A stretch of DNA of 22,326 bases from a candidate division Hyd24-12 bacterium UBA5074 (lineage in GTDB: Bacteria; Fermentibacterota; Fermentibacteria; Fermentibacterales; Fermentibacteraceae): the NCBI GenBank assembly GCA_002414865.1, contig DIAQ01000033.1, positions 4,280 through 26,605 of the forward strand, given 5' to 3'. The stretch's first letter is position 1, and each line of letters starts with the position of its first letter. Positions 16,388 through 22,326 of the stretch are shown in pieces. Under the pieces are notes generated by a model that worked only from the letters and a program-made list of their open reading frames with translations, did no database searches and had not been told where the DNA came from. The position numbers and the translations under genes are program-made.

Positions 16388-16494
16388 GGGCGCCCCGGCC
16401 TTGCCACAGCTTTCAGGGCTGCATTAGCTTCATCCTCCATGTACGGAGGCGGCCTCCGTAGTGAAGACCGTACCCCAAAGCTCGGAGGAGTTCG
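16388..16494 (+). promoter_or_regulatory. Leader of the caspase-like gene with alternating anti-SD and SD blocks
   Basis: This 107-base region contains four complementary blocks: A CCTCC (16434-16438), B GGAGG (16445-16449), C CCTCC (16453-16457) and D GGAGG (16484-16488). D is the ribosome binding site of the next gene, 6 bases before its ATG. B and C sit in a perfect 9-base inverted repeat, TACGGAGGC and GCCTCCGTA (16442-16450 and 16452-16460). C can also pair with D over six bases (CCTCCG with CGGAGG, 16483-16488), and A can pair with B. Mutually exclusive folds could therefore expose or hide D. TTGCCA (16401) with TTAGCT (16424) is only a weak promoter match, and no terminator T-run is visible. 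Confidence 0.4.
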
Positions 16495-18849
16495 ATGCTG
16501 GGCCTGGTAGCGGTTCTTGCTGGTCTGTCGCTGCTCCCCGGAGCCGAATCGATGGCCACCATCGGACTCGGCGAGGAGTGCACGGTCACCCTCGACGGCG
16601 GGGAGGGATGGTTCCGGATACTCGAGGACGACTACGTCTTCCTCAGGATCTCCTCCGACGAGCCCGTATCCATGACCGCCTTCGACTCGGACGAGACCGT
16701 CCTCGGCCAGTCGAACCCGGGGCACGACCTGATCCTCAGCGCCTACGGCGATTACTGGTTCTACATCAGGCTCACGGGCCGCAGCGGAGGCTCGGCGACC
16801 GTCTCCGTGCTCGAGGAAGCCCCGGGACCCCTCCCGGCAGGCACGGCCGTGCAGGGCTCGCTCGCCCTCGACACCATGGGCGGCAGCTACAGGTTCGTCA
16901 CCCCTTCGGACGGCAGGTGGACCTTCGATCTCGAAGGCTCCGGGAGCATGGATCTCGACCTCGAGGTGTACGGGCCGGGGATGGACATGTGGGCTGGCGG
17001 CTACTCGACGGAATCCAGCGAGTCCGTCTCCTGCGCCGCCCTCCGCGGCGACACGCTGATGGTGGTGGTGAGCCGCTTCAACAAGGCCGGCTCCGGGAAC
17101 TACTCCCTCACCGCCCGGAGGACCGGAGACTTCCCCGTCCTTGAAGGCTCCGCGGTCGGGACGCTGGACGCCGGCGCAGCGACGGCCCGCTTCCGGCTGG
17201 AGCCGCTCGACGGCTGGGCGCTCCTGCGCCTCGCGAGCCCGAGCGAGGACGGGGATATAGACCTCCTCGTCAGGGACCGGAACGGCGAAGTCCTCTGGAA
17301 CTCTTCCAGTTACTCGACTTCAGAGGCGCTCCTCGTGCCTCCCCGGACGGCCGATCTCGTGGCCGAGGTGAAGGCCTACGACTTCGGCGACTCCGACAGG
17401 ATAAGGTTCCAGCTGGGACTGCTGCCCTCGTCTCCCGTCCGGGCCTCCGCCACGCTCGACACGCTGGTCCAGGTCTCCAACGACAGGCAGACCCTCATAG
17501 CGGTGCGCCCTCCCTCGGCGGGACTCTATGCCATCTCGGCGGTCTTCGAGAAGCTGAGGGACGGGGACCTGCAGATCTTCAGGGGCTCGGGTCCGTCGAC
17601 GGCGACGATGGGCACTGCGAGGGGCGACGAGAGCTTCGTCGCATGGATAGGCCAGGGGGACACTCTCTACCTGCACCCCGCATTCGGCGACATCTCGACG
17701 TCGGGAAGCTGCAGGCTCTCGATGGCGCCCTTCGGAGGGCCCGCTCTCTCGGGAACCCTCCAGGGATCGGTCTCGGCATCCACCCCGGTGGCTTCCTGGT
17801 CGCTCGGCACCCCGGGCGATGCGGTCGTCAGCATACGGCTCCGGGGCGCCGACAGGGAGACCGACCTGGACATGATCGTCTCCGGTCCGGGCATGGACAG
17901 GATGGCCCAGGGCTGGATCAGCTCGGCAGACGCCGCCGGAGACGAGGAGATAACCTTCTACAGCCCCGATCCCGCCGTCCTGGGAATCTCCGTCTACACC
18001 TACGAGCGCACGGCCTCGGGCAGCTTCTCGCTGGGCGCGACCAGCATCCCGAGGACCGGGCTGGCGGCTCCCGGGCCGGAGGGTGAGACCTGGGCGCTCC
18101 TTGCAGGCATCAGCGGTTATCCCTCATCCGCCGACGCCCTCAACAGGGCGGGGATGGACGCGCTGGACTTCTACCGGTTCCTCTCCGAGGAGATGGGCGT
18201 TCCCGCTGACCACATCGTCCTCTTGGTCGACGAGATGGCCACCGCGGCCGCATTCAGGACCACCTTCCAGGACCTGATCGGGAGGGCGGGGGAGGGAGAC
18301 AAGGTCCTCGTTTTCTTCAGCGGTCACGGCGATCAGCTTCCGCCGGGCTCTGGAGGCAGGGAGGAGGGCGATTCCGCCAACGAGGCCATCTGCCTCTACG
18401 ACGGTGAGATAGAGGACGACTGGATAGCCTCTGCTCTGTCCGGCGAGCATGCGCCCGTCATCCTCTTCATGGACGCCTGCTTCTCGGGCGGCCTGGTCAA
18501 CGATTTCGGCAGAGGGTCGAACACAATGATCCTGACAGCCGCGAGAGAGGACAGGAGCGTCAGCGAGCGAGTTCTGACGCCCATTCTCCTCCGCGGCGCG
18601 GAGGGCGAGGCGGACGGCAACCGCGACGGTAGCGTGACCGCGCGCGAGCTGCTCGATTTCGTCGATTCCAGGCTCCAGCTGATCTGCCCCGTCTGCGACG
18701 CCGTGATCACGGCCGGCTCCGCGGTCTGCCCGGACTGCGGCTCGGTGCTGAAGGGCGAGAACAGGGTGCCCAGGCCGGAGCAGGGATTCTTCCTCGACGA
18801 GGACATCATCCTTTGGTCATCGGGGAGGGGCGGTCATGGAGGCCGCTGA
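16495..18849 (+). CDS. Exported caspase-family (C14) peptidase-like protein with PPC-like repeats, EF-hand loop and zinc ribbon
   Basis: The 784-residue protein starts at an ATG 6 bases after a GGAGG. Residues 1-19 are a hydrophobic signal peptide, though without the usual N-terminal lysines. Residues 20-516 are beta-rich PPC-like repeats. Two share a distinct motif, DLDLEVYGPGMDMWAGGYST (153-172) and DLDMIVSGPGMDRMAQGWIS (457-476). The caspase domain spans about 530-700, with GETWALLAGISGY, the catalytic histidine H611 in FFSGHGD and the catalytic C662 in FMDACFSGG. Residues 707-718 fit a canonical EF-hand loop (DGNRDGSVTARE). C731, C734, C745 and C748 form a CPVC/CPDC zinc ribbon. The domain order suggests a secreted, possibly calcium-regulated cysteine protease, specific for basic or acidic residues depending on its subfamily. 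No adaptor or effector gene adjoins it. The 3' end overlaps pheS by 14 bases. Confidence 0.88.
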   Translation: MLGLVAVLAGLSLLPGAESMATIGLGEECTVTLDGGEGWFRILEDDYVFLRISSDEPVSMTAFDSDETVLGQSNPGHDLILSAYGDYWFYIRLTGRSGGSATVSVLEEAPGPLPAGTAVQGSLALDTMGGSYRFVTPSDGRWTFDLEGSGSMDLDLEVYGPGMDMWAGGYSTESSESVSCAALRGDTLMVVVSRFNKAGSGNYSLTARRTGDFPVLEGSAVGTLDAGAATARFRLEPLDGWALLRLASPSEDGDIDLLVRDRNGEVLWNSSSYSTSEALLVPPRTADLVAEVKAYDFGDSDRIRFQLGLLPSSPVRASATLDTLVQVSNDRQTLIAVRPPSAGLYAISAVFEKLRDGDLQIFRGSGPSTATMGTARGDESFVAWIGQGDTLYLHPAFGDISTSGSCRLSMAPFGGPALSGTLQGSVSASTPVASWSLGTPGDAVVSIRLRGADRETDLDMIVSGPGMDRMAQGWISSADAAGDEEITFYSPDPAVLGISVYTYERTASGSFSLGATSIPRTGLAAPGPEGETWALLAGISGYPSSADALNRAGMDALDFYRFLSEEMGVPADHIVLLVDEMATAAAFRTTFQDLIGRAGEGDKVLVFFSGHGDQLPPGSGGREEGDSANEAICLYDGEIEDDWIASALSGEHAPVILFMDACFSGGLVNDFGRGSNTMILTAAREDRSVSERVLTPILLRGAEGEADGNRDGSVTARELLDFVDSRLQLICPVCDAVITAGSAVCPDCGSVLKGENRVPRPEQGFFLDEDIILWSSGRGGHGGR

Positions 18850-20392
18850 GCTCCACCCGCTCGAGAGAGCGCTCCTCTCGTACCTGGCCTCGAAGGGCCG
18901 GGCGGGAGAGGCGGACATCCTCTCCGGGAGCGGCCTGCCCGACGAGGGATCCTACCGCAGGGCTTCGCAGTGGGTCCTCTCCAGGGGACTGGCCCGCGAG
19001 GCCGGCAGGTCCGTCGAAAGCACCGTATCCCTCGGCCCCCTCGGCCGGGAGGCCCTCGAGAGGGGAGGCACCCCCGAGCTGATGCTCCTGAGCGCCGTGC
19101 GCTCGGGGAGGGCCGATTTCTCGGAACTCCAGGCCGGCGGATCCTTCGATCCGTCCCGGTGGGGGAGTGCCCTGGGAGCCCTGGTGAAGGCGGGAGCCGT
19201 CTCGAGGGACGGGAACTCCCTCCGTGCAGCGGGCTCCGGGCGCACAGTCTTCCACGAGCTCTGGGACCGCGTGTACGAGCCCCTATCCCGCGGAGAGACA
19301 GTCGAGCTGTCGACGCTCCCGGAGGGAGTGGGCGATCTGGTTCTCTCGAGGAGCCCCCGCCGCGGGAAGGGAAGGGCGGAGTTCATCGTCACCGAATCCG
19401 TCAGGCTTGTCCTCGAGATCACCGGCGAGGGCCTGGCCGCCCTCGGGGCGGCAGGCGGGGAGGCGGTCGGAAGACTGACGCAGGAGATGCTCGCCGACGG
19501 CTCGTGGCGGGGCAGGGATTTCAGGCGCTACAGCTTCGACATGCCGCCGCCGAGGATCCCATGCGGCAGGCTGCATCCCTACAGGATCTTCCTCGACACG
19601 GTGAGACGGAAATTCATATCCATGGGTTTCAAGGAGATGCGTGGTTCGATCGCGGAGACCGAGTTCTGGAACAACGACGCCCTGTACATGCCCCAGTTCC
19701 ATCCGGCCCGGGACATCCACGACGTCTATTTCCTCGACACGCAGGACGCTGCGGGCTGGCCCGATCCCGCGACGCTGCGCAGGGTCGCGTCCACCCACGA
19801 GGACGGGTGGGAGACCGGAAGCCGCGGCTGGGAGTATCCCTACGACAGGGCGAGGGCGCTGACCGCGGTCCTGCGCTCCCAGGGAACGGCCCTGAGCGCC
19901 AGGTGCCTCGGCTCCGGGCCATCCATCCCGGGCAGGTACTTTGGCATCGCCAGGTGCTTCAGGTACGACCAGGTGGACGCGACGCACCTCCCCGACTTCT
20001 TCCAGATGGAAGGCATCGTGATCGGGGAGACCATCGACTTCCGGCATCTGCTAGGCCTGCTCAGGCTCTTCGCAGTGGAGATCGCAGGCGTGGACGAGTA
20101 CGAGTACCTGCCCGCCTACTTCCCGTTCACCGAGCCGTCGGTCGAGCTCATGGTGAAGCATCCCACACTGGGCTGGATCGAGCTCGGAGGCGCGGGGCTT
20201 TTCCGACCCGAGGTCACCGAGCCGCTCGGAGTGACTGCCCCCGTCATCGCATGGGGACTGGGGCTCGACAGGCTGGCCATGCTCGCCATGAAGCTCTCCG
20301 ACATCCGCGACCTCATGACCTCCGACCTGTCCAGGCTGAGGCGCATGACCGTGCTCCCCGACAGGGTGCTGGGAGGTGCCCGGAATGCCTAG
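18836..20392 (+). CDS. pheS: Phenylalanyl-tRNA synthetase alpha subunit, archaeal/eukaryotic type
   Basis: The enzyme charges tRNA-Phe with phenylalanine as an alpha2beta2 tetramer. At 518 residues it is far longer than the usual bacterial PheS of about 340. Residues 1-130 look like tandem winged-helix DNA-binding-like modules (HPLERALLSYLASKGRA; LMLLSAVRSGRADFSEL), as in archaeal and eukaryotic forms. The class II core has LHPYRIFLDTVRRKFISMGF, FWNNDALYMPQFHPARDIHD (277-296), motif 2 near 370-391 (FGIARCFRYDQVDATHLPDF), FTEPSVEL (431-438) and motif 3 GLGLDRLAM (474-482). HPARD-x-x-D-x-x-YL is typical of the archaeal class. The ATG follows GGGGAGGGG with 5-base spacing and lies within the end of the caspase-like gene. 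PheT follows in an overlapping frame. Confidence 0.95.
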   Translation: MEAAELHPLERALLSYLASKGRAGEADILSGSGLPDEGSYRRASQWVLSRGLAREAGRSVESTVSLGPLGREALERGGTPELMLLSAVRSGRADFSELQAGGSFDPSRWGSALGALVKAGAVSRDGNSLRAAGSGRTVFHELWDRVYEPLSRGETVELSTLPEGVGDLVLSRSPRRGKGRAEFIVTESVRLVLEITGEGLAALGAAGGEAVGRLTQEMLADGSWRGRDFRRYSFDMPPPRIPCGRLHPYRIFLDTVRRKFISMGFKEMRGSIAETEFWNNDALYMPQFHPARDIHDVYFLDTQDAAGWPDPATLRRVASTHEDGWETGSRGWEYPYDRARALTAVLRSQGTALSARCLGSGPSIPGRYFGIARCFRYDQVDATHLPDFFQMEGIVIGETIDFRHLLGLLRLFAVEIAGVDEYEYLPAYFPFTEPSVELMVKHPTLGWIELGGAGLFRPEVTEPLGVTAPVIAWGLGLDRLAMLAMKLSDIRDLMTSDLSRLRRMTVLPDRVLGGARNA

Positions 20393-22031
20393 GATCGAGA
20401 TGAGCAGGACCGACCTCCTGGGCCTCGCGGGGATCCCGCAGGAGAGCGAGGACGGGCTCGCCGCGCTGCTCGCCTCCCTGAAGGCCGAGAAGGCCGGCGC
20501 CGAGGGGGACATCCTCAAGATCGAGCTGAAGGACACGAACAGGCCCGACCTCTGGTGCGTGGAGGGCATAGCCAGGGGGATCAGATGCCTCCTGGGGGGC
20601 CGTGAAGACCATCTCTCCCGCCTGCCGGCGCCTTCCGCAGCAGTCGAGGTCGATCCCGCCGTCCGCGAGGTCAGGCCCTGGATAGCCGCCTTCGCGGCCA
20701 GGGGCCCGTCTCTGTCGCCGATGGTCCTCGATGCCCTGATAGCCTCGCAGGAGAAGCTGGCCTCCTCGTTCGGGAGGAACCGGAAATCCGCGGCGATAGG
20801 ATTCTACAGGCTCGGGGACATCCGCTTCCCGGTCAGATACTCCGCCGTGCCCCCGGATACGGTGTTCCATCCGCTCGGCGAGCCTGGCGAGATGCCCCTC
20901 CACGAGGTCCTGGACCGGACGGAAGCCGGGAGGAAGTACGCCGGTCTGCTCGCAGGGAAGCGCCTTTGGCCCTTCCTGTCCGATGCCGGGGGCGCGCCTC
21001 TCTCGTTTCCGCCGGTCCTCAACAGCGAAGACACCGGAAGGCTGCAGCCGGGGGACTGCGAGATCTTCTGCGAGGTGACCGGGACCGACTGGAGCACTGT
21101 GCACCTGACCTCCGTCATCCTCGCCTGCAACCTGGAGGACAGGGGCTTCGGCATAGAGCCCGTGGAGATCCGCTATCCGGCAGGCAGCCCCGGAGGAGAG
21201 CGGGTGGCGACGCCTGCGGCGTTCTCCGACCGCCTGGAGGCCGGTTTCGACCTGATCGAGAGGATCACGGGGTCGCCCCCGGATCCGGCCTCGATCCCGG
21301 GTGCCCTCTCCAGGATGGACTACGCCTCCTGGAGCGTCGGCCCGGCATCCGTGGATGCGGTTCTCGCTCCATACCGGCACGACGGGATGCATCCGGTCGA
21401 CCTGGTCGAGGACCTGGCGATCGCTGCGGGATTCTCCTCGTTCGAGCCCCTCCTCCCGGCCGAATACACCCTCGGCGCCTCCGCTCCCGAGGAGGACAGG
21501 CTGGACGCCATCAGGGCGATCCTCGTGGGGCTGGGCTGCGAGGAGCTCCTGCTGCCCGTCCTGCAGGCGCGGGAATCCGCCGGATCGGCACCCCCCGGCC
21601 CGATCCCGATCCTCAATCCCATGACCGCGGAGTATTCAGCCGTGAGGAACTCGCTCGTGCCGGGCCTGCTCCGCGCGGAGGCGGCAAGCGCACACGCCGC
21701 GTATCCTCACAGGCTCTTTGAAGCCGGAGAAGTCCTCGGGGCGGAAGGCGGCTCGCTCCTGACCAGGATGACGGTGGCGGTGTGCGTCTTCGGGAATGAC
21801 GCCCAGTTCGGCGATGCCCACGCCATACTCGGCGTGCTCGCCGGCTACAGGGGGGTCGAGCTCGCCCTGCAGCCTCATCCGGACGAGCGTTTCATCGCAG
21901 GCCGCTGCGCCTCAGTCAGGCTCGGGGGAAGGCTCTGCGGCGTGATCGGCGAGCTCCATCCCGGGCTTCTCGATTCGATGGGGATATCGCGGCCCGGGTC
22001 CGCCTTCGAGGTCGACGCGGAAGGCCTCTAG
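20385..22031 (+). CDS. pheT: Phenylalanyl-tRNA synthetase beta subunit, archaeal/eukaryotic type
   Basis: This is the partner of PheS. The 548 residues match the short archaeal form and not the roughly 800-residue bacterial PheT. The bacterial EMAP-like tRNA-binding domain and the C-terminal anticodon-binding domain (FDX-ACB) are absent. Visible landmarks are the start PRIEMSRTDLLGLAG, GDILKIELKDTNRPDLWCVE (41-60), the editing B3/B4 region with FPPVLNSEDTGRL and EVTGTD, the B5-like segment ending VEDLAIAAGF, and the catalytic-like core with NPMTAEYSAVRNSLVPGLL and IGELHPGLLDSMGI. I chose the ATG at 20385, which has GGGAGG at 20371-20376 and overlaps the pheS stop by 8 bases. A GTG at 20376 would add three residues and lies within the ribosome binding site. 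Confidence 0.94.
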   Translation: MPRIEMSRTDLLGLAGIPQESEDGLAALLASLKAEKAGAEGDILKIELKDTNRPDLWCVEGIARGIRCLLGGREDHLSRLPAPSAAVEVDPAVREVRPWIAAFAARGPSLSPMVLDALIASQEKLASSFGRNRKSAAIGFYRLGDIRFPVRYSAVPPDTVFHPLGEPGEMPLHEVLDRTEAGRKYAGLLAGKRLWPFLSDAGGAPLSFPPVLNSEDTGRLQPGDCEIFCEVTGTDWSTVHLTSVILACNLEDRGFGIEPVEIRYPAGSPGGERVATPAAFSDRLEAGFDLIERITGSPPDPASIPGALSRMDYASWSVGPASVDAVLAPYRHDGMHPVDLVEDLAIAAGFSSFEPLLPAEYTLGASAPEEDRLDAIRAILVGLGCEELLLPVLQARESAGSAPPGPIPILNPMTAEYSAVRNSLVPGLLRAEAASAHAAYPHRLFEAGEVLGAEGGSLLTRMTVAVCVFGNDAQFGDAHAILGVLAGYRGVELALQPHPDERFIAGRCASVRLGGRLCGVIGELHPGLLDSMGISRPGSAFEVDAEGL

Positions 22032-22033
22032 GG

Positions 22034-22326
22034 GTGGGCGGGCTCTTCAGGCTGGAATCTCCCTTCGAGCCCGCCGGCGACCAGCCTGCCGCGATAGAGG
22101 CCCTCGTGGCGGGAATCCGTTCCGGCGCGGAATGGCTCACCCTGCTCGGGGTCACGGGCTCCGGCAAGACCTTCACGGTGGCCAGGGCCATCGAAGCCCT
22201 CGAGCGCCCCGTCCTGCTCATCAGCCACAACAAGACGCTGGCCGCCCAGCTCTACAGCGAGCTCCGCGGCTTCTTCCCGTCCGCCGCGGTGGAGTACTTC
22301 GTGAGCTACTACGACTACTACCAGCC
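22034..22326 (+). CDS. uvrB: Excinuclease ABC subunit UvrB (3' end outside window)
   Basis: UvrB is the damage-verifying helicase of nucleotide excision repair, working with UvrA and UvrC. About 97 N-terminal residues are present. They contain the start-proximal signature FRLESPFEPAGDQPAAIEAL, Walker A GVTGSGKTFT, SHNKTLAAQLYSELR and the substrate-gripping region VEYFVSYYDYYQ, all diagnostic of UvrB. The GTG at 22034 follows the pheT stop by 2 bases, with a GGAAGG about 9 bases upstream, so it is probably co-transcribed with pheT. The frame runs off the window edge and nothing suggests damage. Confidence 0.97.
   Translation, partial: MGGLFRLESPFEPAGDQPAAIEALVAGIRSGAEWLTLLGVTGSGKTFTVARAIEALERPVLLISHNKTLAAQLYSELRGFFPSAAVEYFVSYYDYYQ

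Noticed and set aside
16387..16396. GGGGCGCCCC after the MBL gene as a terminator
   Set aside because: The palindrome leaves no loop of workable size and no T-run follows.
18970..20403. 477-residue frame inside pheS
   Set aside because: The translation is compositionally biased, and pheS in the other frame carries all class II motifs.
16495..22326. Caspase-like gene as part of an antiviral defence cassette
   Set aside because: It has a signal peptide and PPC repeats, suggesting an extracytoplasmic location. Its neighbours are housekeeping genes, with no sensor, gasdermin or nucleotide-signalling gene beside it.

Overview
The window is GC-rich, densely packed bacterial chromosome. It holds a bacterial housekeeping set (secA, recG, lon, a Xer recombinase, pheST, uvrB) with strong GGAGG-type ribosome binding sites. 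The many exported proteins (TonB C-terminal domain, probable lipoprotein, LysM protein) suggest a Gram-negative-type envelope. Arginine is often encoded by AGG despite the high GC, and the phenylalanyl-tRNA synthetase is of the archaeal/eukaryotic type. Together these suggest an uncultured bacterial lineage, perhaps near the FCB-group candidate phyla. That placement is inference and cannot be fixed from the sequence alone. I see no tRNA or rRNA genes, CRISPR arrays, insertion sequences or prophage genes.

Layout. (1) 1-3474: the 3' part of secA, a small YtxH-type membrane protein and a ketopantoate-reductase-like enzyme, all on +. A short TPR protein on the minus strand (3471-3989) converges on them; the two stop codons share one CTAG. 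(2) 4054-6165: recG, divergent from the TPR gene. (3) 6331-11945: a large TPR/transmembrane/PEGA-like/TonB protein, a small heat shock protein and Lon, the last two overlapping, then a probable lipoprotein with a LecA-like domain. (4) 12037-16387: a run preceded by a plausible promoter, containing a LysM protein, a protein with three apparent L7/L12-C-terminal-like units, a XerC/D recombinase, an unrecognised protein and a metallo-beta-lactamase-fold hydrolase. Each gene overlaps the next by 4-8 bases. (5) 16495-22326: after a 107-base leader with alternating CCTCC and GGAGG blocks, an exported caspase-family protein with PPC-like repeats, an EF-hand loop and a zinc ribbon, overlapping pheS, then pheT and the start of uvrB.

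How they fit together. Hsp20 and Lon form a proteostasis pair, holding and degrading misfolded protein. PheS and PheT are the two subunits of one synthetase. RecG, Xer and UvrB act in recombination, chromosome resolution and repair, but in separate transcription units. The least explained parts are the secreted caspase-like protein with its leader, the triple L7/L12-like protein and the TPR-TonB chimera. I do not see a complete defence cassette.
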